Source: Asticcacaulis sp. AC460 (GTDB lineage: Bacteria > Pseudomonadota > Alphaproteobacteria > Caulobacterales > Caulobacteraceae). Taken from it: DNA of 64,000 nt. The notes beneath the pieces are model-generated. The model was not told where the DNA came from. It saw nothing but the letters and a program-made list of their open reading frames with translations, and did not search any database. The translations under genes and the position numbers were made by a program. Below are positions 8,343-17,237 of this stretch, one piece after another. Position 1 is the stretch's first letter. Each line of letters begins with the position of its first letter. Location of the stretch: assembly GCF_000495795.1 (NCBI RefSeq), contig NZ_AWGD01000002.1, forward strand, positions 62,001-126,000, given 5' to 3'.

Positions 8343-9950
8343 ATGCAGGCGCGCAAGCCGTCTTGGGTCAATTACTGGGGCTGGGGGTCGGGTGATCTCC
8401 TCGGCGCCGGCGCGCAGGCCGTCGTTACCGGCTGGCTGTTCTATTTCTTCACGACCTTCTGCGGGCTCAACGCCGGTGAGGCCGGCCTGATCCTGGGCCT
8501 GCCCCGCCTGCTGGAAGCCATCACCTGCCCGCTGATCGGCTACATTTCCGACAATCTGCGCCACACCTGGATCGGCCGCAAGATCGGCCGGCGCAAGATC
8601 TTCCTGATGATCACCGTGCCGCTGCTGCCCAGCTTCGCCCTGCTGTTCGTCACCGGCCAGACCTTCTGGTACTATCTGCTGGCCTTTATTTTCTTCGAAT
8701 TCGTCTACACCATGTTCCTGATTCCGTGGGAAACCCTGGCCGCGGAAATGACCAAGGATTACAAGGAAAAGGCCAAGTTCGCCGGCGCGCGCATGATCGT
8801 CGCCCAGACTTCAGCCATTGCCGCCTCGTTCATGCCCATCCTGACCACCATGCTGGCCGGCGAAGGCTCGCCGCATGTCTTCCTGATCATGGCCGCCATT
8901 TTCGGCGTGCTGTTCTCACTGGTCGTCGTGCTGGTCATCATCTTCTCGTGGGAGCGGCCCTATAGCGACGAAGAACTGGCGCACACGCCGGCGCCGCCAT
9001 CACTGAAAGCCGCCCTGCTGATCCCGTTCAAGATGTTCGGCGACCTGTTCTCGACCCTGCGCATCCGCGCTTTCCGTCAGCATATCAGCATCTATCTCGG
9101 CGGCTACCTGTCGCAGGACATCTTCAATACGGCCTTGCCGATCTTCGTCGCCACCGTGCTGACGGCGGGCGCGGCGGTGTCCATTGGGGAAGCGACCACC
9201 CTGATCGGCGCCCTGATGATGACCATGTATTTCGCCCAGCTGATCTCGGTCATCATCGCCATTCAGGTGGCCATCCGGACCGGGCCGACCCTGGCCTACC
9301 GCATTGCCGCCGGTTTCGTCACCGTCGCGGTGCTGTTGTTCGGGGTCTTCTATCTGATCCAGCCCGCCGGGTTTGCGCAGGCCCTGGCGCCGCTCAATGG
9401 CAATGTGTTGAACCTCCTGTCCAATCCGCTCAGCCTGGTCCTGCTGTTCTGGCTGTTCATTCCAATCATCCTGGCCGGCCTGGGCCGCGGTACGCTGAAC
9501 TTCGTGCCATGGTCGGTCTATAACTACCTACCCGATATCGATGAAGCCGCCACCGGTCTGCGCCGCGAAGGCATCTTTGCCGGCGTGATGACCTTCACGC
9601 GCAAATTCGCCCAATCGGGGGCCCTGATCGTCACCGGCTGGCTGATCAATGCCGGCGGTTATGTCGCCACGCCCAAGAAGGCCACCGAATTCGTTACCCA
9701 GACGCCGCTGGCCATCCAGACCATCGTCCTGGTCATCATCTTCGGCCCGATCCTGATGATGGCCCTGGGGGCCTGGGCGTCTTGGAATTTCCGCCTCAAT
9801 GCCAGGACCCACGCCGTGCTGATCCATGAGGTCGAGCGTCTGCGGGCCGGTGAAACCGAACCGGAATCGGAGGATAGCAAGCGGATCGTAGAGGACCTGA
9901 CGGGCTTCAAGTTCGAGCGCCTGTGGGGCCGGAGCCGCAAGAAGGCATGA
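8343..9950 (+). CDS. GPH-family (glycoside-pentoside-hexuronide) cation symporter
   Basis: A 535-residue inner-membrane carrier of the MFS-like GPH family (MelB/XynP/UidB group). The start MQARKPSWVNYWGWGSGDLL and the early LITCPLIGYISDN-type loop followed by IGRRKIFLM are typical; about twelve hydrophobic segments follow. ATG 8343 was chosen because CAGGGAG lies upstream and the earlier in-frame ATG (8244) would translate the repeat. It lies between GH105 and GH28, and its stop overlaps the GH28 start by ATGA. It probably imports galacturonate-rhamnose oligomers or a monosaccharide; the exact substrate cannot be read from sequence. Confidence 0.87.
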   Translation: MQARKPSWVNYWGWGSGDLLGAGAQAVVTGWLFYFFTTFCGLNAGEAGLILGLPRLLEAITCPLIGYISDNLRHTWIGRKIGRRKIFLMITVPLLPSFALLFVTGQTFWYYLLAFIFFEFVYTMFLIPWETLAAEMTKDYKEKAKFAGARMIVAQTSAIAASFMPILTTMLAGEGSPHVFLIMAAIFGVLFSLVVVLVIIFSWERPYSDEELAHTPAPPSLKAALLIPFKMFGDLFSTLRIRAFRQHISIYLGGYLSQDIFNTALPIFVATVLTAGAAVSIGEATTLIGALMMTMYFAQLISVIIAIQVAIRTGPTLAYRIAAGFVTVAVLLFGVFYLIQPAGFAQALAPLNGNVLNLLSNPLSLVLLFWLFIPIILAGLGRGTLNFVPWSVYNYLPDIDEAATGLRREGIFAGVMTFTRKFAQSGALIVTGWLINAGGYVATPKKATEFVTQTPLAIQTIVLVIIFGPILMMALGAWASWNFRLNARTHAVLIHEVERLRAGETEPESEDSKRIVEDLTGFKFERLWGRSRKKA

Positions 9951-11335
9951 TCCGCAACGTCCGCGACTTCGGCGCCACCGGCGACGGCGTCACCCTGGAT
10001 ACCGACGCCATCAATGCCGCCGTCCAGGCCTGTGCCGGCGGCGGTACCGTGCTGTTTCCACCCGGCCGTTATCTCAGCTATTCCCTTCGGTTGGTCAGCG
10101 GCGTGACCCTGCACCTGACCGCCGGTGCGGTGCTGGAGGCGGCGCCCGGTAAGGGCTACGACCTGCCCGAGGACAATCCGTTCGACCTGTACCAGGACTT
10201 CGGCCATTCGCACTGGCGCAACAGCCTGATCTGGGGCGAGGGCCTGCGCGATATCGTCATCGAAGGCGAGGGCGTGATCGACGGCGCCGGTTTGACGCGC
10301 GAAGGGCCGGGCTCACAGTGGAAAAAGCAGGCCGGTGAATTTCCGCTTTCGATGCGCGGGCTGTCGGCCGAGGTCATGGCTGAACTGGCGCCCGAAGTCT
10401 CGGCCATGCAGGGTCTGGGCAACAAGGCGATTTCGCTGAAACGCTGCCGCAATGTCGTGTTGCGCGGAATAACCATCGTGCGCGGCGGGCATTTTGCCCT
10501 GCTGGCGACGGGGTGCGATGATCTGGTCTGTCAGGACCTGACGGTGGACACCAATCGTGATGGGCTGGATATCGACAGCTGCAAGCGGGTGGTGGTGCGC
10601 GGCTGCCGGGTCAATACACCCAATGACGATGCGATTGTGCTGAAGTCGTCGTTTGCCCTGGGCGAGCGCCGGGCGGTCGAGGATGTGCTGATCGAGGGCT
10701 GTGTCGTGTCGGGCTATGATCCGGGGACGATGGTGGACGGGACCTTCGGCCGGACGCAGGAACTCTCGCCGGACCGCGACCGGGTGACCGGCCGGATCAA
10801 GATCGGCACGGAGTCGAGCGGGGATTTTCGGCGGATCACCATCCGCGACTGCCGTTTCGAGCGTTCGCGCGGGCTGGCGCTGGAGACGGTCGACGGCGGG
10901 GTGATCGAGGATGTCACGGTCGAGGATGTCACCTTGCAGGAGGTCACGACGGCACCGTTGTTTCTGCGCGTCGGCGCCCGGTTGCGCGCGCCGGAAGGGG
11001 CTGTGCCCGGAGGCATCCGGCGGGTGACGGTGCGGCGGTTTACGGCTGAGGATGTGCTGGCGGATTACTGCGCCATGATCATGGGTTTGCCCGGGCATCC
11101 CGTCGAGGATCTGGTGCTGCAGGATGTGCGGCTGAGCTATCGCGGCGGGGGCTTGCCTGTGGAGATGCCCGGCGAGTTGGCCGATGCTTATCCGGAACCG
11201 TCGATGTTCGGGGTGACGCCAGCCTGGGGGCTATGGGCACGGCATGTGCGCGGACTGGTGCTGGACCGGGTGGCATTGACGACGGCCCGGGATGAGAGGC
11301 TGGAACAAATCTTGGATGACGTGACAGCCGGGTAA
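9947..11335 (+). CDS. GH28-like right-handed beta-helix protein (polygalacturonase family, altered active site)
   Basis: A 462-residue parallel beta-helix resembling pectin hydrolases of GH28: it starts with VRDFGATGDGVTLDTDAIN, contains GEGVIDGAG, then NRDGLDIDS (Asp at 205) and NTPNDDAIVLKSS (D227, D228), matching the three catalytic Asp sites. The usual GHG histidine and the RIK substrate motif are not evident: the corresponding stretches read GYDPGTMVDG, GRIKIGTESSG and RGLALETVDGG. There is no signal peptide, so it would act in the cytoplasm on imported oligosaccharides. It is translationally coupled (ATGA) to the transporter. Product name is secure at family level; activity is less certain. 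Confidence 0.82.
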   Translation: MIRNVRDFGATGDGVTLDTDAINAAVQACAGGGTVLFPPGRYLSYSLRLVSGVTLHLTAGAVLEAAPGKGYDLPEDNPFDLYQDFGHSHWRNSLIWGEGLRDIVIEGEGVIDGAGLTREGPGSQWKKQAGEFPLSMRGLSAEVMAELAPEVSAMQGLGNKAISLKRCRNVVLRGITIVRGGHFALLATGCDDLVCQDLTVDTNRDGLDIDSCKRVVVRGCRVNTPNDDAIVLKSSFALGERRAVEDVLIEGCVVSGYDPGTMVDGTFGRTQELSPDRDRVTGRIKIGTESSGDFRRITIRDCRFERSRGLALETVDGGVIEDVTVEDVTLQEVTTAPLFLRVGARLRAPEGAVPGGIRRVTVRRFTAEDVLADYCAMIMGLPGHPVEDLVLQDVRLSYRGGGLPVEMPGELADAYPEPSMFGVTPAWGLWARHVRGLVLDRVALTTARDERLEQILDDVTAG

Positions 11336-11345
11336 ACACAAATTT

Positions 11346-11516
11346 CCCTCTCCCCAGCCTCGCCGGCAGGCATTGAGGGGAGAGGACGAGAGCGGAACGA
11401 AGTGAATGCGACGGGGCGGGCGGCGAGCCTGAGGGGTTGAGGAGGTTCAACTTTTACAGTTTTTGGCCGAACCAACCCCTCACCCCTACCCTCTCCCCTC
11501 AAGTGGGGAGAGGGAG
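11346..11516. repeat. Dispersed CTCTCCCC hairpin repeat (family 1, copy b)
   Basis: Second copy of the element at 8191-8324, lying between the convergent GH28 and rhaT genes. The core GACGAGAGCGGAACGAAGTG differs from copy a by a single base. The element again ends with a hairpin (CTCTCCCCTCAAGTGGGGAG). This copy carries an extra CAGCCTCGCCGGCAGGCA segment inside the left hairpin. The two copies bracket the transporter and GH28 genes. Confidence 0.7.
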
Positions 11517-11530
11517 AAGGACAAGAGTTC

Positions 11531-12622
11531 CTACTTTACCGCTACGACCTTCGCCGCCGCATCCGCCGCCTTCTGGGCTTCGAAATTGCCGTAGCCGATC
11601 ACCACCGTCGAACCGACCAGCAAGCCGATCCCAAGCCACACCAGAGCCTGGGTCTTGAACGACGTGCCCTTCCACTCCTTCAGGGCAAAGCCCCACAGGG
11701 TCGAGAACAGGATGATCGACGCCATGTGCAGGGTCCAGCTCGAGAAGCCGAACGCGCCCATCTGGCTTTCGCCCATCGAGTAGAAGAAGAACTGGAAGTA
11801 CCACAGCGTCCCCCCAAACGCTGCCAGCAGGTAGTTGGGCAGCAGCGGCACCTTCTCGCCGGTCGGCGTCTTGCCGATCCAGTTACCGGCCGACTTGTTC
11901 TTCAGGATCAGGTAACCCGACCAGATGAAGTTGGTCAGGAAACCGCCGATCAGCACCACGCACAGCACAGGCAGGCCGACCCACAGCGGGCCGGTCCCGG
12001 CCGCCGCCGTCAGGGCCTTGATCTGGTCGCCTTCCGTCAGACCGAAGGCGAAGAAGCTCGACATCACGCCGCACAGGATGGCGATTAGCAGGCCCTTAAC
12101 CAGGTGGAATTCTTCCAGGCCTTCCTTTTCGCCGGGGATTTCCTTTTCCTTGGAATGGCCGGCGCGGGCCACGACCAGGATACCGACCAGCACCAGGCCG
12201 ACGCCGATAAAGGTATAGAGGCTGCCGGGCTTGGCCGCCAGTTCACCCAGTTCGCCGGTGACGATGGGTGGGCCCAAGGTGCCGATCGCCGTGCACAGGC
12301 CCAGCGCCACGGCCATGCCCAGCGACAGGCCGAGATAGCGCATGGTCAGGCCGAAGGTCAGCCCGCCGACGCCCCAGGCAGCGCCATAGGCGATGCACTT
12401 CAGGATCTCGTCCTGGGGGGTGCGGCTGAGCACGCCGCCCAAGTCCTGGGTCATGAAGAAGGCGAACAGCCACGGCGCGATCAGCCACGAGAAGATCCCG
12501 CCGGTCAGCCAGAAGATCTCCCACGACCACAGTTTGATGCGTTTGTAGGGCACGTAAAAGCTGGCCGAGGCGAGGCCGCCCAGCCAGTGATAGATCACGC
12601 CCACCAAGGGGTTTGGAGTCAT
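11531..12622 (-). CDS. rhaT: L-rhamnose-proton symporter RhaT
   Basis: Inner-membrane carrier importing L-rhamnose with protons. The product of 363 residues starts MTPNPLVGVIYHWLGGLASA and shows the RhaT signature YVPYKRIKLWSWEIFWL, then MRYLGLSLGMAVALG and about ten transmembrane segments. ATG 12622 lies 8 bp after the stop of the upstream lactonase-like gene; an AGGA in the end of that gene can serve as ribosome site. The in-frame ATG at 12655 would overlap the upstream gene and is less likely. Context with rhaM and RG-I enzymes strongly supports rhamnose as substrate. Confidence 0.92.
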   Translation of the reverse strand: MTPNPLVGVIYHWLGGLASASFYVPYKRIKLWSWEIFWLTGGIFSWLIAPWLFAFFMTQDLGGVLSRTPQDEILKCIAYGAAWGVGGLTFGLTMRYLGLSLGMAVALGLCTAIGTLGPPIVTGELGELAAKPGSLYTFIGVGLVLVGILVVARAGHSKEKEIPGEKEGLEEFHLVKGLLIAILCGVMSSFFAFGLTEGDQIKALTAAAGTGPLWVGLPVLCVVLIGGFLTNFIWSGYLILKNKSAGNWIGKTPTGEKVPLLPNYLLAAFGGTLWYFQFFFYSMGESQMGAFGFSSWTLHMASIILFSTLWGFALKEWKGTSFKTQALVWLGIGLLVGSTVVIGYGNFEAQKAADAAAKVVAVK

Positions 12623-12629
12623 ATCGTTG

Positions 12630-13523
12630 TCAGATCCTGTATAAGCGTTCCGCATTCGCCGCGAACATGGCGTCCCGTTCTTGCTGGCTGAACTTTGCCG
12701 TCAGCTCATCGTAGGTAGTCAATTGCCGCGCATAGCCGCTGAACAGCTTATCCGTCGGGAAGTCGCTGGCGAACATGACGCGCGCCGGCGTGAAGATGTC
12801 GATGGTTTCCTGGATCAGTGGCGCGATGCTCTGCGTCGTCCAGTTCCGGTCAATGAAACCGAGACCGGAAATCTTGACTGCCACGTGCGGCAATTCCGCC
12901 AGCTTACGCATACCGGTGCGCCACGGTTCGACACCGTCGACCGGCATGCCCATATGGTTGATCATCACCAGGATGTCGGGATGGTTTTTCACCACCTCAT
13001 AGGCCTGCAGCATCTGGACCGGATAGATTTGCAGATCGAAACTTAACCCGTACTTGGCAAGCAAGGCATAGCCCTTGGCCAACTGCGGATCGTCGAACAG
13101 GTTGTCAGGCCCATAGGTCAGGCGTGGATCGGGATGCCAGTTCAGGATATGGCGGATGCCGCGCACCTTGGGACTCTCGACATGCGCCGCCAGCAGGCGC
13201 TCGACGTCAGGGTCGTTCAGCGCCGCAAAGGCGACGATCGCGTCGGGACCGCCGGGCAGACCTTGCAGCCACCGCGTCTCCATCAGGGCGTCGCCGGGAT
13301 GGGCGCCGGCATCGATATGGACGGTCTTGGTGACGTTGAAACCGGCGGCATCGGCGCGATAGTCTGCCGGCAGGTAGTCACGGGCGATCGATTCGACGGA
13401 ACCATTGGGGCCATCGTCCGAAAACGGCGGGGTCAGCCACGGATAACGAATGTGGGAGAGCTGCCAAAGATGCCGAATCTGCCAAAGATGTATGTGGGCG
13501 TCGACGAAACGCTCTATGGTCAT
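12630..13523 (-). CDS. Amidohydrolase 2 family lactonase, probable L-rhamnono-1,4-lactonase
   Basis: A 297-residue TIM-barrel metal hydrolase of the COG3618 group (L-fuconolactonase, rhamnonolactonase). Visible are the metal motif VDAHIHLW at the N-terminus, VRGIRHILNWHPDPR, LVMINHMGMP, VKISGLG and the late MFASDFPTDK with the conserved Asp. It sits directly upstream of rhaT on the same strand, so hydrolysis of rhamnonolactone in the non-phosphorylative rhamnose pathway is the likely role. The N-terminus carries a tandem six-residue duplication (HLWQIR then HLWQLS) encoded by an 18-bp DNA repeat at about 13461-13496. Confidence 0.82.
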   Translation of the reverse strand: MTIERFVDAHIHLWQIRHLWQLSHIRYPWLTPPFSDDGPNGSVESIARDYLPADYRADAAGFNVTKTVHIDAGAHPGDALMETRWLQGLPGGPDAIVAFAALNDPDVERLLAAHVESPKVRGIRHILNWHPDPRLTYGPDNLFDDPQLAKGYALLAKYGLSFDLQIYPVQMLQAYEVVKNHPDILVMINHMGMPVDGVEPWRTGMRKLAELPHVAVKISGLGFIDRNWTTQSIAPLIQETIDIFTPARVMFASDFPTDKLFSGYARQLTTYDELTAKFSQQERDAMFAANAERLYRI

Positions 13524-13652
13524 CTGGACGGTCCCTGGTGTTTATCCCATTTATTATGAAGAAACCATACTATGTGGGAACAGTGAGTCAAGGCAATTGA
13601 AGGCTGGAAAACAGTTTCATATGATACTATGCTGCGCGCAACGGAGGACATC
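13524..13652. promoter_or_regulatory. Divergent intergenic region, lactonase-rhaT versus hmgA
   Basis: 129 bp, AT-richer than its surroundings. CGGAGG at about 13642-13647 is a strong ribosome site for hmgA at 13653. An imperfect inverted pair TCCCAT (13545-13550) and ATGTGGGA (13572-13579) might be an operator for the rhamnose genes, but it is weak. Confidence 0.35.
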
Positions 13653-14921
13653 ATGGCGGCCTATCTGAGCGGTTTCGGCAATCATTTCGCCACCGAAGCG
13701 GTGCCGGGCGCCCTCCCTGTCGGGCGTAATTCGCCGCAGCATGTGCCGTTTGGGCTCTATGCCGAACAGTTTTCCGGCACGGCCTTTACGGCGCCGCGCA
13801 GCGAAAATCGCCGCACCTGGTTTTACCGCCTGCGCCCCAGCGCCCAGCATCCGCCGTTTCAGCAGATGGAGACAGCGGAACGCTGGCAAAGCGCGCCGTT
13901 CTTCAACGCGGTCACGCCGAACCGGCTGCGCTGGTCGCCGGTGGCGATCAAGGGCGAGCATGACTTTCTCGACGGAATGGCGACCTATGCCGGAACCGGC
14001 GACGTCGCCACGCAGGCGGGCGTCGTCATCAGCCTGTACACGGCCACCCGCAGCATGGACCGCGTCCTGTTCAATGCTGACGCCGAAATGGTCATCGTGC
14101 CCCAGCAGGGCATGTTGCGCATTATGACGGAATGCGGTGTGCTGGAGGTCGAGTCGTTGCAGATCGCTGTCATCCCGCGCGGGCTGAAGTTCCGGGTCGA
14201 AGTCACCGGCCCATCGCGGGGATATGTCTGCGAGAACTACGGCGCGCCGTTCCGTCTCCCCGATCTTGGGCCGATCGGCGCCAACGGCCTGGCCAATCCG
14301 CGCGATTTCGAAGCGCCCGTGGCCGCCTTCGAAGATATCGACGGCCCGCATATCCTGGTGCAGAAATTCATGGCAGATTTCTGGACGACAACATTGGACC
14401 ATTCGCCCTTCGACGTCGTCGCCTGGCACGGCAATAACGCGCCGTATCGCTACGACCTGCGCCGGTTCAACACGATCAATACGGTCAGTTTCGACCACCC
14501 CGACCCGTCGATCTTCACCGTACTGACCTCGCCCAGCGACACGCCGGGGACGGCCAATTGCGACTTCGTCATCTTCCCGCCGCGCTGGATGGTGGCCGAG
14601 GATACCCTCCGGCCGCCCTGGTTCCACCGCAACATCATGAGCGAATTCATGGGGCTGATCGAAGGCCAGTACGACGCCAAGGCCGAAGGCTTCGCCCCCG
14701 GCGGCGCTTCGCTGCATAACTGCATGAACGCCCACGGCCCCGACCGCGACAGCTACGCCAAGGCGGTGGCCGCCGAGTTGAAGCCGCACCGCATCGCCGA
14801 CACCATGGCCTTTATGTTTGAAACCCGCTGGGTGCTGGTTCCCACCACGATGGCCGCAACGACGGCGCAAAAGGACTATGACGCCTGCTGGGGCGGATTT
14901 GAGAAAGCGAAACTCCCTTGA
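13653..14921 (+). CDS. hmgA: Homogentisate 1,2-dioxygenase
   Basis: Iron enzyme that opens the homogentisate ring to maleylacetoacetate in tyrosine/phenylalanine breakdown. The 422-residue product begins [16 protein letters not shown], includes [19 protein letters not shown] and [19 protein letters not shown], and keeps the three Fe(II) ligands: H325 and E331 in [12 protein letters not shown], and H361 in [11 protein letters not shown], at the spacing seen in the human enzyme. ATG 13653 has a CGGAGG site six bases upstream; an in-frame upstream ATG at 13629 is less likely. It is the first gene of an operon, and its stop overlaps the fahA start. Confidence 0.96.
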   Translation: MAAYLSGFGNHFATEAVPGALPVGRNSPQHVPFGLYAEQFSGTAFTAPRSENRRTWFYRLRPSAQHPPFQQMETAERWQSAPFFNAVTPNRLRWSPVAIKGEHDFLDGMATYAGTGDVATQAGVVISLYTATRSMDRVLFNADAEMVIVPQQGMLRIMTECGVLEVESLQIAVIPRGLKFRVEVTGPSRGYVCENYGAPFRLPDLGPIGANGLANPRDFEAPVAAFEDIDGPHILVQKFMADFWTTTLDHSPFDVVAWHGNNAPYRYDLRRFNTINTVSFDHPDPSIFTVLTSPSDTPGTANCDFVIFPPRWMVAEDTLRPPWFHRNIMSEFMGLIEGQYDAKAEGFAPGGASLHNCMNAHGPDRDSYAKAVAAELKPHRIADTMAFMFETRWVLVPTTMAATTAQKDYDACWGGFEKAKLP

Positions 14922-16171
14922 TCGATGAGACCCACAATCCGAACCTGACCAGTTGGGTGGCCGACGCAAATGGTCACAACGACTTTCCGATCCAGAACCT
15001 GCCGTTCGGCCTGTTCAGCCCGGCCGACGAAGCGCCACGCCCCGGTGTGGCCATTGGCGACCACATCATCGAACTGGAAGCCCTGGCCGAGGCCGGTCTG
15101 ATCGGCGAAGCGCCGCGCGATCTCGCCGATGTTCTGGGCACGCCGGCCCTGCGCAAAACTTTGCGCCGCCAGATGTCGAAACTGCTCAGCGATCCGCAGT
15201 ATCGTGCGGTCGCGCAAGCCTATCTGTACCGCGCCGCCGATTGCACCCTGCATCTGCCGGTGCGCGTCGGCGACTATACCGACTTCTATGTCGGCATCCA
15301 CCACGCCAGCGCGGTCGGAGCTCTGTTCCGGCCGGACAATCCACTGCTGCCCAACTACAAGCATGTACCGATCGGCTATCACGGCCGCGCCTCCAGCATT
15401 CGGCCGTCCGGCGTGGCGGTCGTCCGCCCCCACGGCCAGACCAAGCCCGCCGACAGCGATGTGCCGGTCTACGGTCCCTGCAAACGGCTCGATTTCGAGC
15501 TGGAACTGGGCCTGTGGATCGGCGGCGGCAACGACCTGGGCCGGCCCATTCCGCTGGACGAAGCGCAAGCGCATATCGCCGGCCTGTGCCTGCTCAACGA
15601 CTGGTCGGCGCGCGACGTTCAGGCGTGGGAGTACCAGCCTCTGGGGCCCTTCCTGGCCAAGAATTTCCATTCGACCGTCTCGCCCTGGGTCGTGACAGCG
15701 GAGGCTCTGGAACCGTTCCGCGTTCCTGCCTTGCCGCGCCCCGACGGCGACCCGGAGCCCCTGCCCTATCTGCGCGGCGAGACCACGGTCTATGACGTGG
15801 CGCTGGAGGTTCATATCCAGACCGCCGCCATGCGCGACCAAGGCCTGGCGCCGCACGTGTTGAGCCGCAGTTCGGCACGCGACGCCATGTATTGGACCCC
15901 CGCCCAGATCGTCACCCATCATGCCAGCAATGGCTGCAACCTGACCACCGGCGACCTGCTCGGCACCGGTACGCTGTCCGGCCCGCAACCGGACCAGGCT
16001 GGCAGCCTGCTGGAACTGAGCCACGGCGGCAAGGTGCCGGTCGACCTGCCTTCGGGTGAGATGCGCCGCTTCCTGGAGGACGGCGACGAGGTCTGGCTGG
16101 CCGGGCGTTGTACCGCCGACGGTTTTGTGTCCATAGGATTCGGGGCATGCCGCGCCAGGGTGACGGGCTGA
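14918..16171 (+). CDS. fahA: Fumarylacetoacetase
   Basis: Hydrolyses fumarylacetoacetate to fumarate and acetoacetate, the end of the homogentisate route. 417 residues. Metal and catalytic region: [18 protein letters not shown] (Asp ligand and catalytic His), then [11 protein letters not shown] (two Glu ligands), [24 protein letters not shown] and [12 protein letters not shown] near the C-terminus. No early Met occurs in frame, so the start is taken as TTG at 14918, overlapping the hmgA stop in TTGA. The maleylacetoacetate isomerase of the pathway is not in this cluster. Confidence 0.95.
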   Translation: MIDETHNPNLTSWVADANGHNDFPIQNLPFGLFSPADEAPRPGVAIGDHIIELEALAEAGLIGEAPRDLADVLGTPALRKTLRRQMSKLLSDPQYRAVAQAYLYRAADCTLHLPVRVGDYTDFYVGIHHASAVGALFRPDNPLLPNYKHVPIGYHGRASSIRPSGVAVVRPHGQTKPADSDVPVYGPCKRLDFELELGLWIGGGNDLGRPIPLDEAQAHIAGLCLLNDWSARDVQAWEYQPLGPFLAKNFHSTVSPWVVTAEALEPFRVPALPRPDGDPEPLPYLRGETTVYDVALEVHIQTAAMRDQGLAPHVLSRSSARDAMYWTPAQIVTHHASNGCNLTTGDLLGTGTLSGPQPDQAGSLLELSHGGKVPVDLPSGEMRRFLEDGDEVWLAGRCTADGFVSIGFGACRARVTG

Positions 16172-16909
16172 ATGTGTGAACTTGACGACTTTCCGCAATC
16201 GGGGCGGCGGCGGATCATCGTGCCGGCGGCCGTGGGCCAGTTGGGCACCGACCTGCCCGATTTCGAGACCGAAGGCCTGAAGCAGATGGCGACCGGCGCG
16301 GTATTTATGATGGGCGATAATCCCGCCCTGCCGCGTATGCCTTCGGCGCCGACCTTACAGGAATTCTTCCGTTATCGCTTGCTGGAGCTGGGCGTGACCG
16401 GCCGGCATCTGCTGATCTCGGCCCAGAAGGCATTGGAGGCCGGGTTGGACGAGGATGTCGTACTGGCCGTGTTGCTGCACGATATTTCGCTGCCCTGCCT
16501 GATCCGGTCGGATCACGGCTACTGGGGCGCCCAGATGATCGCGCCTTATGTCAGCGAAAAGGTCGCCTGGGCGGTGCAGTATCACCAGGCTTTGCGTTAT
16601 TTCGCCGATGAGCCGAACGGCTATCCCTATCCGGACAATTACAACCGCTTCTTCGGTCCGGACTATGTGCCGCCGGAGTATATTCGTCGTGATGCAGAAC
16701 TCGCCCGCGGGCATCGCTGGTACATGGCGTCGCGTCAGGTGACCATCTACGACACCTATCTGTTCGACAACGGCCCCTTGCCGGATCTGGAGATGTTCGA
16801 CGACATCATCGGCCGGCATTTCAAGACGCCGAAAGAGGGTTTGGGGTTCGATGGTTCGCCGGTGGCGCATATGTGGCGGACGATGATCTGGCCGAATAAC
16901 TTTTTGTAA
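16172..16909 (+). CDS. HD-domain protein with PhnZ/MIOX-like metal ligands
   Basis: A 245-residue soluble protein starting one base after the fahA stop, so it belongs to the same operon. The N-terminal 60 residues are unrecognised. The HD fold is visible: GRHLLISAQKALEAG (H79), AVLLHDIS (H103, D104), DHGYWGAQ (H115), VQYHQALRYF (H138), and a late Asp (D194 or D199). The 24-residue step from H79 to H103 and the H-x3-RY pattern fit mixed-valent di-iron HD oxygenases such as PhnZ and myo-inositol oxygenase better than cyclic nucleotide phosphodiesterases. Substrate is unknown; its position suggests a step linked to aromatic acid breakdown. The oxygenase idea is inference from motif spacing. Confidence 0.72.
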   Translation: MCELDDFPQSGRRRIIVPAAVGQLGTDLPDFETEGLKQMATGAVFMMGDNPALPRMPSAPTLQEFFRYRLLELGVTGRHLLISAQKALEAGLDEDVVLAVLLHDISLPCLIRSDHGYWGAQMIAPYVSEKVAWAVQYHQALRYFADEPNGYPYPDNYNRFFGPDYVPPEYIRRDAELARGHRWYMASRQVTIYDTYLFDNGPLPDLEMFDDIIGRHFKTPKEGLGFDGSPVAHMWRTMIWPNNFL

Positions 16910-17237
16910 GTCATCGGCAACTACGGTTAGCTGCAGAATCGCACCCGAAGTTAAGGGGAGCATCTGATCTTCTCCTCTCCATCTCATGGGGAGGCCGGGT
17001 GAGCGAGCAAGGGTATAGCCCTTGCCGTGCAAGGAAGTGGTGGAGGGGTATCTTTACCGGCAGTCGTGCCCGTTCCGTATCAGCCAGAATTGAGCTAATA
17101 CGGAAGCCGAGCGGCGGCGACGTCTACAGAATCCCCCTCCACCGCTTCCTTGCGCTGCGAGCGTATACGCTCTTGCTCACCCGGCCTCCCCACTTCGTAG
17201 GGAGGAGGGTGCGTGCGGCTCCGTGTGGGAATACTGG
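16910..17237. repeat. Gap holding an inverted pair of family 2 repeats
   Basis: A 328-bp gap with no convincing gene. It contains a family 2 copy at 16971-17051 (ATGGGGAGGCCGGGTGAGC, then GCAAGGAAGTGGTGGAGGGG) and an inverted copy at 17131-17218 (CCCTCCACCGCTTCCTTGC, then GCTCACCCGGCCTCCCCAC). About 80 bp of unrelated sequence separates them. An RNA across both copies could fold into one long hairpin with roughly 80-bp arms. Confidence 0.72.
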
